NCBI RefSeq assembly: GCF_023516435.1
Contig: NZ_CP097332.1
Coordinates: forward strand, 2,232,001-2,296,000
Length of the DNA: 64,000 nt
Source: Jatrophihabitans telluris
GTDB lineage: Bacteria; Actinomycetota; Actinomycetes; Mycobacteriales; Jatrophihabitantaceae
Reading direction: 5' to 3'
Below, one piece after another: positions 28,705 to 37,819 of the stretch. The notes under the pieces were generated by a model. That model had not been told where the DNA came from. It saw nothing but the letters and a program-made list of their open reading frames with translations, and ran no database searches. Numbering within the stretch: position 1 is the first letter of the stretch; every line of letters begins with the position of its first letter. The position numbers and the translations under genes are program-made.

Positions 28705-28721
28705 TTCGCTGAAAGCGAACC
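28705..28721. promoter_or_regulatory. ClgR operator
   Basis: GTTCGCtgaaaGCGAAC is a perfect palindrome of the GTTCGC-N5-GCG(AAC) class reported for Streptomyces and corynebacterial ClgR. It is centred about 56 bp upstream of the predicted clgR transcription start, a typical activator position. Confidence 0.85.
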
Positions 28722-28855
28722 AGGCCCGCCCGGGCCTCGGGTCCGGCCGACCTACCTCAGCGCTGCCCCCGAAGGTTTCGGCGAGCGGAACCGACAGAAG
28801 GTCAACCGAGGACACAACGCGCTGGCCCCTGATCGTGTTCCGGGTCCCGTGCCGC

Positions 28856-29458
28856 TCAGCGAGCGCTCTTGCGCCGCAGCGTTACCGCCCGCGCAACGTA
28901 GTCCAGGCCCGTGAGCACGGTCAGCACCACTGCAGCCATCATCACCCCGGTCGCGGCGGCATGCCACCCGCCGTTGAGGGGCAGCACGAGCAGCCCGATG
29001 GCCCACGCCTGCACCATCGTCTTGAGCTTCCCGCCCCGGCTGGCCGGGATCACTCCGTGACGAATCACCCAGAACCGCAGCAGGGTCACGCCGATCTCGC
29101 GCGCCAGGATCAGCCAGGTGACCCACCACGCCAGCTCCCCCAGCATGGACAGGCCCACCAGTGCGGTGCCGATCAGAGCCTTGTCGGCGATCGGGTCCGC
29201 GAGCTTGCCGAACTCGGTGATCAGCCCCCGCTTACGTGCAAGGTCACCATCGATGAGGTCGGTGAGGCTGGCAACGGCGAAGATGACCCAGGCGACCCCT
29301 CGCCACGCGCCGGTATGGCCGCCATGGGCGAACAGCGCGGCGGCGAAGAAAGGTACGAGGACCAGCCGCAGGATCGTGAGCGCGTTGGCGATGTTCCAGA
29401 CCGAGACGGTCGTGACCGGATCACCGAGCGGGTCGAGCCTCGGTTCCAGGTGCGTCAT
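28856..29458 (-). CDS. pgsA: CDP-alcohol phosphatidyltransferase (phosphatidylglycerophosphate synthase)
   Basis: Integral membrane enzyme that joins CDP-diacylglycerol to glycerol-3-phosphate for phosphatidylglycerol synthesis. The 200-residue product has about six membrane helices and the complete family signature D-x2-DG-x2-AR-x8-G-x3-D-x3-D, seen as [12 protein letters not shown] through [10 protein letters not shown] (about 67-92). It overlaps the rimO stop by 4 bp (ATGA), so the two are translationally coupled. An exact acceptor cannot be proven from sequence. Confidence 0.9.
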   Translation of the reverse strand: MTHLEPRLDPLGDPVTTVSVWNIANALTILRLVLVPFFAAALFAHGGHTGAWRGVAWVIFAVASLTDLIDGDLARKRGLITEFGKLADPIADKALIGTALVGLSMLGELAWWVTWLILAREIGVTLLRFWVIRHGVIPASRGGKLKTMVQAWAIGLLVLPLNGGWHAAATGVMMAAVVLTVLTGLDYVARAVTLRRKSAR

Positions 29459-30888
29459 CTGGCCGACTCCGGCCGCACGTGCGCGACCAGATCAGCTCCG
29501 TCGCTGTCGATGACCACTGCGCTGACGAGGTGACCCCTGCGCAACCCGGCGATCTCGCCCACCAAGGTGACCGAGCCGTCGGTCTCGGGCGCCTGGTGAG
29601 CCGCTCTGCCGGTGACACCATCGGCGTCGATGGCCTCGACAAGCACCTCCACCAGCGAGGAGATGCGATCCTCGGCGCGCTGATTGACGAGTTCGTCCGC
29701 CAGCTGGGACACGCGCTCGACCCGGGCGGCGATCTCGTCCGGGTCGAGCTTGCCCTCGAAGGTTTCGGCCTCGGTGCCCTCCTCGTCGGAGTATCCGAAG
29801 ACCCCGACCACATCGAGGCGGGCCTCGGTGAGGAACCGTTCGAGTTCGGCGACGTCGTCCTCGGTTTCGCCCGGGAAGCCGACGATCACGTTGCTCCGCG
29901 CGCCGAGTTCCGGGGCGATGGCGCGGGCCCGATCGAGCAGCTCGACGAACGTCTCGGTCGAACCGAACCGTTTCATGCGGCGCAGCACCGTCGGGCTGGC
30001 GTGCTGGAACGACAGATCGAAGTAGGGCACGACGCCGGGCGTCCCCGCGATGACCTCCAGCAGTGACGGGCGAAGCTCGGCCGGTTGCAGGTAGGAGACC
30101 CGGATGCGTTCGATTCCCTCGATCGCGGCGAGCCGAGGCAGCAGGGCCTCCAACGCGCGCAGGTCACCCAGATCCTTGCCGTAGGAGGTCGAGTTTTCGC
30201 TCACCAGGACGAGTTCGCGCACCCCTTGTTCGGACAGCCAGGCAGCCTCGGACTCCACCTCGGCGGGTGTCCGGGAGACGAACGCGCCACGGAAGGACGG
30301 GATCGCGCAGAACGTGCACCGGCGATCGCAGCCCGAGGCCAGTTTCAGATAGGCCACCGGGGCGTCGTCCAGGCGCCTGCGGGCCAGGCCCGGCGACGCT
30401 GTCGGCCCCCAGGCATGACCGGGTACCGCGACCTCGGAGACGGCCTTCGGTCGTTGAGCCGGGCTGATCGGCAGCAGCGTCCGGCGATCACTCGGGTGAT
30501 GAGGCGCGATCTCGCGGCCGGCCAGCACGTCGTCAAGGCGCTCGTCGATGCTGGCGTAGGAGTCGAAGCCGAGGATCGCGTTCGTTTCCGGAAGCGCGCC
30601 GGCCAGCTGGTCGCCGTAGCGTTCGGCCAGGCACCCCACTGCAACGACCTTGCGTCCGGAGTCCGCGACCGCCAGGAGCGTGTCGATCGAATCCTTCTTG
30701 GCCGAGTCGATGAATCCGCAGGTGTTGACCACCACGACGTCGGCATCCTCGGACTCGGACAGCTCCCATCCGCGGGCCGCCAGGGTCCCTGCGAGCTCCT
30801 CGGAGTCCACCTCGTTGCGGGCGCAGCCAAGGGTCACCAAGGACACACGACGAGGTTGTGACACCTCCTGGACTCGCGATTCAGGCAC
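29455..30888 (-). CDS. rimO: Ribosomal protein S12 methylthiotransferase RimO
   Basis: Radical-SAM enzyme that methylthiolates an aspartate of ribosomal protein S12; paralogue of MiaB in this window. The 477-residue product has the three N-terminal cysteines ([25 protein letters not shown]), the radical-SAM motif [16 protein letters not shown] and a C-terminal TRAM domain. The frame is open far upstream. GTG 30888 is chosen because TAATCT stands 7 nt before it, suggesting a near-leaderless mRNA. GTG 30864 (right after AGGAGG) is the alternative. It is followed by pgsA and divergent from argA. Confidence 0.94.
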   Translation of the reverse strand: MPESRVQEVSQPRRVSLVTLGCARNEVDSEELAGTLAARGWELSESEDADVVVVNTCGFIDSAKKDSIDTLLAVADSGRKVVAVGCLAERYGDQLAGALPETNAILGFDSYASIDERLDDVLAGREIAPHHPSDRRTLLPISPAQRPKAVSEVAVPGHAWGPTASPGLARRRLDDAPVAYLKLASGCDRRCTFCAIPSFRGAFVSRTPAEVESEAAWLSEQGVRELVLVSENSTSYGKDLGDLRALEALLPRLAAIEGIERIRVSYLQPAELRPSLLEVIAGTPGVVPYFDLSFQHASPTVLRRMKRFGSTETFVELLDRARAIAPELGARSNVIVGFPGETEDDVAELERFLTEARLDVVGVFGYSDEEGTEAETFEGKLDPDEIAARVERVSQLADELVNQRAEDRISSLVEVLVEAIDADGVTGRAAHQAPETDGSVTLVGEIAGLRRGHLVSAVVIDSDGADLVAHVRPESAR

Positions 30889-31026
30889 GGGCCAAAGATT
30901 ACCTGCGGAATCAGGTCCTCGTTTCCCGTCGGCCGCGCAAGGGCCGTCCAAGCCGCGGATCTGGACCGACGCGCGCTTCCGGAGCCGATGATCCGACCCC
31001 GCCGATCGGATCGATAGTCTTCCCCC

Positions 31027-31554
31027 GTGGCGGACCCGGACAGCGAGCAGGTGCAGGGACTGGTACTGGTTCGCCGAGCGCGGACGAGTGACGTCGGCAG
31101 TATCAAACGGCTGGTCGACACCTACACCGGCCAGCGGTTGCTGCTGGCCAAGGACACCGTGACGCTCTACGAGACCGTCCAGGAATTTCGAGTCCTGGAG
31201 CTGGACGGAGACATCGTCGGCTGCGGCGCACTGCACGTGCTGTGGGAGGACCTGGGCGAGATCCGCACCCTGGCGGTGTCCCCGACGGTCCGGGGGCATC
31301 GGTTGGGCGACGGTCTGCTGGCCGAACTCATCGACGAGGCCCGCCGGCTGGGACTGCACCGGCTGTTCGCGCTGACCTTCCAGACGCGCTTCTTCGCCCG
31401 GCACGGCTTCGTCGAGATCGAGGGAACGCCCGTCGAACCCGAGGTCTACTCCGAACTCAGACGCTCCTATGACGCCGGCATCGCCGAGTTTCTCGACCTC
31501 GAGTACGTCAAGCCCAACACCCTCGGCAATTCCCGGATGTTGCTCACTCTGTGA
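31027..31554 (+). CDS. argA: Amino-acid N-acetyltransferase (short ArgA type)
   Basis: A 175-residue GNAT enzyme of the kind that acetylates glutamate (or a related amino acid) at the first step of arginine synthesis in actinobacteria (Rv2747 type). Visible features are [40 protein letters not shown], the acetyl-CoA loop [18 protein letters not shown] and [11 protein letters not shown]. It lacks the kinase-like domain of classical ArgA. GTG 31027 is supported by TAGTCT (31015-31020) exactly 6 nt upstream, a leaderless arrangement. Its position between ftsK and rimO/pgsA is conserved. Confidence 0.88.
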   Translation: MADPDSEQVQGLVLVRRARTSDVGSIKRLVDTYTGQRLLLAKDTVTLYETVQEFRVLELDGDIVGCGALHVLWEDLGEIRTLAVSPTVRGHRLGDGLLAELIDEARRLGLHRLFALTFQTRFFARHGFVEIEGTPVEPEVYSELRRSYDAGIAEFLDLEYVKPNTLGNSRMLLTL

Positions 31555-31624
31555 CCGGCCTCCCGCGCGCCTCTGCGGTCGGCTGAGACAAATCTCCTAC
31601 CCTGTGGTACGGAGGTGTTGCCCC

Positions 31625-31810
31625 ATGACCGTGTTCCAGCTCAACCGCCCGCAGGTGCATTCCACCGTGGCCAGCCCTGCGGCCGACGCTTGGAAGCAGC
31701 AGACCACGACCGCCGTGGTCGACCGTCCCGGTCGGCACGCCGCCGAAGGCCGGGTCAGGCTGACGTTGCGTCGGATGTTCTACACCGCGCGCCACTCAGC
31801 CAGAGTCTGA
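31625..31810 (+). CDS. Small hypothetical protein (61 aa)
   Basis: Starts MTVFQLNRPQVHSTVAS and ends FYTARHSARV. Support for a real gene: a GGAGG ribosome site (31611-31615) 9 nt before the ATG, and an 18-bp hairpin terminator starting 16 nt after the stop. It is soluble, basic towards the C-terminus (VRLTLRRMFYTARH), with no cysteine or membrane segment. I do not recognise a family. It lies between argA and the converging ftsK. Confidence 0.55.
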   Translation: MTVFQLNRPQVHSTVASPAADAWKQQTTTAVVDRPGRHAAEGRVRLTLRRMFYTARHSARV

Positions 31811-31826
31811 CCGCACCGTTCGACGC

Positions 31827-31866
31827 GAAGAAGGGGCCGTCCGCAACCGCGGGCGGCCCCTTCTTC
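31827..31866. terminator. Long hairpin terminator
   Basis: An 18-bp stem (31827-31844 with 31849-31866, one G-T pair) with loop AACC, flanked by GAAG/CTTC runs. It ends the small gene and can also stop ftsK transcription. Confidence 0.85.
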
Positions 31867-31880
31867 ATCAGCGTGGGTAC

Positions 31881-31900
31881 TCAGAGGTCCTCAGAGGTCC
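31881..31900. repeat. 10-bp direct duplication after the ftsK stop
   Basis: TCAGAGGTCC is repeated twice in tandem, directly abutting the ftsK stop codon, which itself begins a partial third copy (TCAGA). It is probably replication slippage. Confidence 0.7.
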
Positions 31901-34567
31901 TCAGAACGGTGGCGAGTCCTCGGATCCGGCGTAACCGGAAAGGCGAGCTCGCTCGAGGCCGTCGACCGGCTCCTCGTCTGACTCGTCCTCCACCAGATCG
32001 TCGGCCGTGCCGCCGTTTCGCAGGGTGTACATCAGGCCAGCGAGCTCGTCCGGTTTGACCAGCACATCGCGGGCCTTCGACCCCTCCGAGGGACCCACGA
32101 TCGAGCGCGACTCCATCAGGTCCATCAGTCGACCCGCCTTGGCAAAGCCCACCCGGAGCTTGCGCTGCAGCATCGACGTCGACCCGAACTGGGTCGACAC
32201 CACCAGTTCGACCGCCTGCAGGAATACGTCCAGGTCATCGCCGATGTCCTCGTCGATGTCCTTCTTCGCGGCGACCGGAGCCGTCACGTCATCCCGGTAG
32301 ACCGGCTGCAACTGCTCCTTACAGTGGTCGACGATGGCCTTGATCTCGTGGTCGGTCACGTACGCGCCCTGGATACGGGCAGGCTTGGAAGCGCCCATCG
32401 GCAGGAACAGTCCGTCACCCTTGCCGAGCAGTTTCTCCGCCCCCGGCTGGTCGAGGATGACGCGCGAGTCGGTGACCGACGACGTCTTGAATCCCAGCCT
32501 CGAGGGGACGTTCGCCTTGATCAGTCCGGTCACGACGTCGACCGACGGTCGCTGGGTCGCGATAACCAGGTGGATGCCCGCGGCCCGGGCCAGCTGCGTG
32601 ATCCGCACGATGGCGTCCTCGACGTCACGCGGTGCCACCATCATCAGATCCGCGAGCTCGTCGACGATCACCAGCAGGTACGGATAGGGCTGATAGACGC
32701 GCTCACTGCCCGGCGGCGCGATGATCTCGCCGTTACGGACCTTGCGGTTGAAATCGTCGATGTGCCGGACCGCCGAGGCCTCCATGTCCTCGTAGCGCAT
32801 GTCCATCTCGCGCACCACCCAAGCCAAGGCGTCGGCGGCCTTCTTCGGGTTGGTGATGACCGGGGTGACCAGGTGCGGAATGCCCTGGTACGCCGCGAAC
32901 TCCACGCGCTTGGGGTCGATCAGCACCATGCGCACCTGCTCGGGGGTCGCGCGGGTCAGGACCGACAGAATCAGCGAGTTGATGCAGGAGGACTTGCCGG
33001 CCCCGGTGGCACCGGCGACGAGCATGTGCGGCATCTTCGCCAGGTTGGCCACCACGAAACCTCCCTCGACGTCCTTGCCGAGAGCGGCCAGCATGGGGTG
33101 CTGATCGCGGCGGGCCACCGACGAGCGCAGCACGTCGCCCAGCATGACGATTTCCGGGTCGGTGTTGGGGATCTCGACCCCGACGGCGGACTTTCCCGGG
33201 ATCGGACTGATGATGCGGACGTCGGCCGACTTCACCGCATAGGCGATGTTGCGGGTCAACTGGATGATGCGCTCGACCTTGACGCCCGGCCCGACCTCGA
33301 TCTCGTAGCGGGTGACCGTCGGGCCGCGGGTGAAACCGGTGACCGCGCAGTCGACGTTGAACTCCTCGAATACCTGGGTGAGCGAGGCGATCACCTCGTC
33401 GTTGGCCTTCGTATGAGCCAGGTGGGGCGAGCCCGCGCCCAGCACGTCGACGGGCGGCAGGGTGTACATCCCGGCCCCGCCGGACAGCTCCAGCTGGGTC
33501 GGGCGCGTGATCGGCGGCAGGTCCTCCTCGACGGGTGGCTGGGCGACCCTCGGCCTGCGTGGTTTGCGGATGGGTTCGGCCTCGGCCGCGCCGGCGATCG
33601 GGTCCGCCGGGGTTCCGTCGCCGGCCGGGAACGGGTCGTCCAAGAACGGGTCGCCGTCGGCGAAGGCCTGCGCCGCCAGGAGGTCGGCCTCGATGTCGGC
33701 GGGCTTGCGCCCGCGACGCCAACTGGCTCTGAAGTCGCCGAATTCAGCGTCGGAATCTGCCGCCGGGTCGGCGGTGGCCTGGCCGTGGTGAGCGAGCTGC
33801 CGGTACGCCTCGCCGACCATGGCCGGCAACTGGTTGAGAGGTGTCGCGGTGACGACCAGCGCACCGAACGCGCCGAGCAGGAAGAGAACCAGGACGAGCA
33901 AGGCGGCCGGCAGCGCGCGCTCGGCCAGCCCGGACAGGGCACCGACGCTGCCGCCGGCGTGCGACCAGTCGCCGCGCCGGGACGGGCTGTCGCCCCACAG
34001 GTGCAGAAGACCCGTGACCGACAGCAGAATCGCCGTGCAGCCCACCAGCATCCGGCCGTGGGTTTCCGGGCGCGGACGCTGCCGCAGAACGTGAATCGCG
34101 ACGTAGCCCAGCAGCGGAGGAATCACGACGGCGGCGTTGCCGACGAGCAGGCGGAGCAGGGCGGCCAACGCATGGCCTGCCGAGCCCGCGGCGTTGAACC
34201 AGATGGCGATGGCCGAGATGACACCGAGTGCGATGAGAGCCAGTCCGGCACCGTCACGACGGTGGGCGGTGTCCAGGTCCCGGGCCGTGGCCGCGTTACG
34301 GCCGACCGCACGGGCCACCGTGCCGAGGCCTCGTCCAACGGTCAGCCACACGCGCACGATCCCGTGGACAAGGCCCCGCATGATCAGCGCGAGCGGGCCC
34401 GGGCCTCTGCGGACGGGGGGCTTGGGAGACCGGGAGGTGCCGCGTGAGGCTGCTGCCCGCGGCTTGGTGTTGGCGGCCCGAGGCTTGCTCGACGGCGAGC
34501 GGCCGCCGGTCTTGGCGGCGGCCGACCGACCTGCGGGAGGACGCGGTGTGGTTCCGGTAGCTGGCAC
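31901..34567 (-). CDS. ftsK: DNA translocase FtsK/SpoIIIE
   Basis: Membrane-anchored motor that clears chromosomal DNA from the septum. The 888-residue product has a basic, disordered N-terminus, about four membrane helices (about 100-265), an acidic/Pro linker, then the motor domain with Walker [14 protein letters not shown], Walker [15 protein letters not shown] and a C-terminal gamma winged helix (about 800-860, [20 protein letters not shown]). GTG 34567 is preferred over GTG 34612 because TACGGT lies exactly 6 nt upstream (34574-34579) and would begin the message at this codon. dapA lies only 72 bp upstream; the RNase J gene usually found between them is missing. Confidence 0.95.
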   Translation of the reverse strand: MPATGTTPRPPAGRSAAAKTGGRSPSSKPRAANTKPRAAASRGTSRSPKPPVRRGPGPLALIMRGLVHGIVRVWLTVGRGLGTVARAVGRNAATARDLDTAHRRDGAGLALIALGVISAIAIWFNAAGSAGHALAALLRLLVGNAAVVIPPLLGYVAIHVLRQRPRPETHGRMLVGCTAILLSVTGLLHLWGDSPSRRGDWSHAGGSVGALSGLAERALPAALLVLVLFLLGAFGALVVTATPLNQLPAMVGEAYRQLAHHGQATADPAADSDAEFGDFRASWRRGRKPADIEADLLAAQAFADGDPFLDDPFPAGDGTPADPIAGAAEAEPIRKPRRPRVAQPPVEEDLPPITRPTQLELSGGAGMYTLPPVDVLGAGSPHLAHTKANDEVIASLTQVFEEFNVDCAVTGFTRGPTVTRYEIEVGPGVKVERIIQLTRNIAYAVKSADVRIISPIPGKSAVGVEIPNTDPEIVMLGDVLRSSVARRDQHPMLAALGKDVEGGFVVANLAKMPHMLVAGATGAGKSSCINSLILSVLTRATPEQVRMVLIDPKRVEFAAYQGIPHLVTPVITNPKKAADALAWVVREMDMRYEDMEASAVRHIDDFNRKVRNGEIIAPPGSERVYQPYPYLLVIVDELADLMMVAPRDVEDAIVRITQLARAAGIHLVIATQRPSVDVVTGLIKANVPSRLGFKTSSVTDSRVILDQPGAEKLLGKGDGLFLPMGASKPARIQGAYVTDHEIKAIVDHCKEQLQPVYRDDVTAPVAAKKDIDEDIGDDLDVFLQAVELVVSTQFGSTSMLQRKLRVGFAKAGRLMDLMESRSIVGPSEGSKARDVLVKPDELAGLMYTLRNGGTADDLVEDESDEEPVDGLERARLSGYAGSEDSPPF

Positions 34568-34573
34568 TCGGTA

Positions 34574-34599
34574 ACCGTAACGCTCAACCCAAAGTTGAG
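34574..34599 (-). promoter_or_regulatory. ftsK leaderless promoter with embedded palindrome
   Basis: TACGGT (minus strand, 34574-34579) stands 6 nt before GTG 34567. Immediately upstream, in the -35/-10 spacer, is the inverted repeat CTCAAC-CCAAA-GTTGAG (34583-34599), a plausible repressor site. Confidence 0.45.
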
Positions 34600-34639
34600 G
34601 GTGTAGCGACACCGCGAATCGGACCCCGGGCCGGGGTGG

Positions 34640-35536
34640 TCAGAGCAGGCCGGCGGCGACCAGATCCTCGCGAAGGTGGCTGATCTCGTGATCGGTCGCT
34701 TCCACCAGCGGCAGCCGTACTCCGCCCACCCCCAGGCCCTGCAGCGCCAGGCCAGCCTTGACCAGGATGACCCCCTGAGTGCGGAAGATTCCCGTGTAGA
34801 TCGGCAGTAACTGCTGGTGCAGCCGGGCAGCTTCGGACACCGCACCGCGTTCGTAGGCCTCGATGAGCTCGCGGGTGAGGCGGCCGGAGAAGTGTGTCGA
34901 TGTCCCCACCACACCGACGCCTCCGACGGACAGCAGCGGCAGCGTCATGGCGTCGTCGCCGGCGTAGTAAGCCAGGCCGGTCTCGCCGATCACTCGGGCG
35001 GAGGCGGCGAGATCGCCCTTGGCATCCTTGACGGCGACGATCTGCTCGTGCTTGGCCAGCTCGATCATGGTGTCGGTGGCGACGGGCACGCCCGAGCGGC
35101 CCGGGATGTCGTAGATCATGACCGGAAGCTGCGTTGCGTCGGCAACCACTCGGAAGTGCTGCAGCAGGCCGGCCTGAGGTGGCTTGGAGTAGTAGGGCGT
35201 GACGACCAGCAGCCCGTGCGCACCGGCTTTCGCGGCCTGCTCGGCCAGGTGCACCGTGTGCACAGTGTCGAACGTGCCCACCCCCGCGACCACGCGCGCC
35301 CGGTCGCCGATCGCCTCCACGACAGCGGCGACGAGGTCAGCCTTCTCCCCGTCGGTCGTGGTGGGCGATTCGCCTGTCGTGCCGTTGACGACGAGCGTGT
35401 CGTTGCGCTGCTCGTCGACGAGGTACTTCGCCAGCTTCACCGCTGCGTCGAGGTCGATCTCCCCAGCAACAGAGAACGGCGTGACCATAGCCGTGGCGAG
35501 GCGGCCGAACGGGCGAGTGGGATCGAGCGTCGACAT
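34640..35536 (-). CDS. dapA: 4-hydroxy-tetrahydrodipicolinate synthase
   Basis: Condenses pyruvate with aspartate semialdehyde, the first committed step to diaminopimelate and lysine. The 298-residue TIM barrel shows GTTGESPTTTDGEK (substrate loop, about 52), the proton-relay tyrosine in VMIYDIPGRSGV (about 141) and the Schiff-base lysine in AVKDAKGDL (about 169). TAGCGT sits 7 nt before ATG 35536 with no ribosome site, suggesting an almost leaderless mRNA. Order relative to thyX and dapB is conserved in actinobacteria, but acetyltransferase and other genes intervene here. Confidence 0.96.
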   Translation of the reverse strand: MSTLDPTRPFGRLATAMVTPFSVAGEIDLDAAVKLAKYLVDEQRNDTLVVNGTTGESPTTTDGEKADLVAAVVEAIGDRARVVAGVGTFDTVHTVHLAEQAAKAGAHGLLVVTPYYSKPPQAGLLQHFRVVADATQLPVMIYDIPGRSGVPVATDTMIELAKHEQIVAVKDAKGDLAASARVIGETGLAYYAGDDAMTLPLLSVGGVGVVGTSTHFSGRLTRELIEAYERGAVSEAARLHQQLLPIYTGIFRTQGVILVKAGLALQGLGVGGVRLPLVEATDHEISHLREDLVAAGLL

Positions 35537-35618
35537 GGCTTCAACGCTACCGGCAGGACGTCCGGCGTTCGTACCGCGTTACCGCCGATCGCCGCTCAGA
35601 GCCTGCCAAACTGTCCTC

Positions 35619-36134
35619 GTGCACCATTTCGCGGCGTTACGTACGGACCGGCTGCAGCTGGACGCGGTCGCCATGACCGACCTGGATGACTTCCACCGGC
35701 TGCACAGCGACCCGGCGACGTATGAGCACGCGCCGCACGTGCGTCACCCGGACGTCGAACACAGCCGGACGGTGCTGCAGGAGTGGATCGAGGACTGGCT
35801 GCTGGTCGGCCTGGGGTACTACTCGGTGCGCTCGATCTCGGGCGACTACCTGGGGTGTGGCGGCGTCCGGCGCAACCAGGTCAACTTCAACGTCTACTAC
35901 CGGCTCTTTCCGCACGCCTGGGGGCACGGCTACGCGCAGGAGATCATCCGGGCCAGCGGTCCCCTGGCCGAACGAATCGAGCGCGGCGCGATCCTGCAGG
36001 CCGTGATCCGCCCGGTGAATGTGGCCTCGATCGCGGTCGTCGAACGGCTGGGCATGATTGCTTGCGGTCGTCAGCTGGACTACACCGGCGCAGAGCAGCT
36101 GGTGTACCAGCTGCCTGCGGCGGAGCTGGGCTGA
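35619..36134 (+). CDS. GNAT-family N-acetyltransferase
   Basis: A 171-residue acetyltransferase of the RimJ/RimL-like group: LRTDRLQLDAVAMTDLDDFH at the start, DYLGCGGVRRNQVNFNVYYR, an acetyl-CoA loop FPHAWGHGYAQEII and a closing VNVASIAVVERLGMIACGRQ. GTG 35619 is supported by CAAACT (35607-35612) exactly 6 nt before it. The substrate is unknown. It is divergent from dapA and converges on thyX with an 8-bp gap. Confidence 0.85.
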   Translation: MHHFAALRTDRLQLDAVAMTDLDDFHRLHSDPATYEHAPHVRHPDVEHSRTVLQEWIEDWLLVGLGYYSVRSISGDYLGCGGVRRNQVNFNVYYRLFPHAWGHGYAQEIIRASGPLAERIERGAILQAVIRPVNVASIAVVERLGMIACGRQLDYTGAEQLVYQLPAAELG

Positions 36135-36142
36135 CCGGGGGC

Positions 36143-36895
36143 CTATCCCTCCGACACCATCGGCGAGGACGCTACCTCCGTGCCGTCGGGCAACGTCGTG
36201 ATCTCGAAGTCCGCGAAGACGTTCCCGGCGACGCGCTTGAGTTCCCGAAGGCAGGCGATGGCCAGATTCCGGATCTCGACGTCGGCGTGCTCGGACGCTC
36301 GCATCGCGACGAAATGCCGCCACGCCCGGTAGTTCCCGGTGACCACGATCCGGGTTTCGGTGGCGTTCGGGAGCACCGCCCGGGCCGCTTGGCGGGCCTG
36401 CTTGCGTCGCAGCGTGGCGTGCTCGACGTCGGCGAACTTCTTTTCCAGACCCTCGAGGAGGTCCGTATAGGCGGCCACGGCCGCCTCGGACGCCGCGACG
36501 AACTTCGCATGCAGTTCAGGATCGTCGGCAATGACGTCGGGCTCGACCATCGCCGCGTCTCGCTCGGGCACGTAGCGCTGTGACAGTTGGGAGTAACTGA
36601 AGTGGCGGTGCCGGATCAGCTCGTGAGTCAGCGAGCGAGAGATGCCCGACAGGTAGAAGGTCACCGAACCGTGCTCCAGGACCGACAGATGCCCAACCTC
36701 GAGGATGTGGTGCAGGTAGCCGGCGTTGGTAGCGGTCGCTGGATTCGGTTTCTTCCACGACTGGTAACAGGCGCGGCCGGCGAACTCGGCCAGAGCCTGG
36801 CCGCCGTCGGCGTCGGTCTCCCACGGCACGCCGTCGGGGACCTCGAATTGCGTCCACGCGATGACCTGGACCTTGGGTTGGACGATTTCGGGCAC
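36143..36895 (-). CDS. thyX: FAD-dependent thymidylate synthase
   Basis: Makes dTMP from dUMP using methylene-tetrahydrofolate, FAD and NADPH. The 250-residue product has the ThyX signature RHR-x2-S-x4-S-x-R ([14 protein letters not shown], about 87-100) and further motifs [15 protein letters not shown] and [13 protein letters not shown]. The frame continues far upstream, but family alignment places the start at GTG 36895 ([14 protein letters not shown]). No thyA is in the window. The dapA-thyX-dapB neighbourhood is a conserved actinobacterial group, although interrupted here. Confidence 0.95.
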   Translation of the reverse strand: MPEIVQPKVQVIAWTQFEVPDGVPWETDADGGQALAEFAGRACYQSWKKPNPATATNAGYLHHILEVGHLSVLEHGSVTFYLSGISRSLTHELIRHRHFSYSQLSQRYVPERDAAMVEPDVIADDPELHAKFVAASEAAVAAYTDLLEGLEKKFADVEHATLRRKQARQAARAVLPNATETRIVVTGNYRAWRHFVAMRASEHADVEIRNLAIACLRELKRVAGNVFADFEITTLPDGTEVASSPMVSEG

Positions 36896-37060
36896 AGCGC
36901 ACTCCAGTCGACAGCGTGATGACCGCATCGAGCGCCGGCAACCGGACCTGCCCGAGCGTGTGAACAGCTTAGGCCACACGCCGGGTTCTCGGTCCACGAT
37001 CAGCCTCCGTGTCGCGGCCCGCTGCTGGGTTGCCACACTGACAGCAATACCCTCTTGATT

Positions 37061-37091
37061 TGATGCCAGGCATGATGTCATAGTGATGTCA
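37061..37091 (+). promoter_or_regulatory. Direct-repeat operator at the ribbon-helix-helix gene
   Basis: Three copies of TGATGYCA start at 37061, 37073 and 37084, one helical turn apart. The last overlaps the start codon at 37091. CATAGT (37079-37084) stands 6 nt before the ATG, so the repeats would cover a leaderless promoter. This is the layout expected for autorepression by a ribbon-helix-helix protein. Confidence 0.65.
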
Positions 37092-37690
37092 TGAAGCTCG
37101 ACGACTACACCTCGCAGGTCCGAAGCCAACTCACCGCCGCCGCCGCGCTCGGTGACGAACGCACGCAGGAGATCGCGGCCGCATTGGCCGGCCCGCTCGA
37201 CTCCGCCGTGCGGCTGGCAGTCCTCAACGCCCTGTCGGAGGCCGCGGGCGAGATCAACGGAGCACTTTTCGAAGCCGGCGGCGGCCATGCGAGTCCGGCC
37301 GTCAGCGTCCATCTCGACGGTGACGCCGTACGCGTGTCGGTGAGCCACGCCCCCGTCGAGGCCGAGGAACCGCGGGTGGACGACGGTGACGCCTCGGCAC
37401 GAATCAGCATGCGCCTCACCGAGGCTCTCAAGGCCGACATCGAGCAGGCCGCGGCCCGCGCCGACGTGTCCGTCAATACCTGGCTGGTCCGCACCGCAGC
37501 GAACGCGGTCGGCTCCGGACGATTCCCAGGGGGTCAGGGTCCTGGTGGCTGGGCCAGCTGGGCCGGCTGGCCCAGCGGCGCGGGCTGGCCCAGCGGCGCG
37601 GGCTGGCCCGGCGGATCCGGGGGTCGCTCCGGCGGCAGTTCAGGCGGCAGCCGTGGGTCCAACCGCATCTCCGGGTGGGTCACGGGCTGA
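37091..37690 (+). CDS. Ribbon-helix-helix (HicB/Arc-like) regulator with Gly/Trp-rich tail
   Basis: A 199-residue protein. The N-terminal 90 residues are helical with a HicB-like partial fold ([20 protein letters not shown]). Residues about 102-138 ([20 protein letters not shown] ... [12 protein letters not shown]) form a ribbon-helix-helix DNA-binding domain. The C-terminus is low complexity with repeats of GWPSGA and Gly/Ser. No HicA toxin gene is adjacent; instead a DUF4097 gene follows after 129 bp, a pairing I recognise from other actinomycetes. The direct-repeat operator at its start suggests autoregulation. Regulatory role is inferred. Confidence 0.75.
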   Translation: MKLDDYTSQVRSQLTAAAALGDERTQEIAAALAGPLDSAVRLAVLNALSEAAGEINGALFEAGGGHASPAVSVHLDGDAVRVSVSHAPVEAEEPRVDDGDASARISMRLTEALKADIEQAAARADVSVNTWLVRTAANAVGSGRFPGGQGPGGWASWAGWPSGAGWPSGAGWPGGSGGRSGGSSGGSRGSNRISGWVTG

Positions 37691-37819
37691 GCCGCCCGCC
37701 GCTGTACCGCTCCTGTACCGCCGCGGTGGTGCCCCGCGAAGTCCCCGTTCTGAAGTCCCGTACTGGGGCCCCGTAGGTCCCGGCGTCGAGCTTTTCCCTC
37801 TCATCTCTGGAGTCCCGTC

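Noticed and set aside
29455-31404. A 649-residue RimO with N-terminal extension
   Set aside because: The upstream part is antisense to argA; RimO homology begins just after GTG 30888/30864.
32324-34447. A 700-codon open frame antisense to ftsK
   Set aside because: Composition is that of reverse-complemented FtsK codons (His/Arg/Gly/Asp rich) and the motor motifs on the other strand are unambiguous.
36143-37348. A 401-residue ThyX
   Set aside because: The first 151 residues are antisense to the ribbon-helix-helix gene; ThyX homology begins at GTG 36895.
37091-37690. HicAB toxin-antitoxin system
   Set aside because: The protein has a HicB-like/ribbon-helix-helix domain, but no small HicA-like toxin frame exists on either side.
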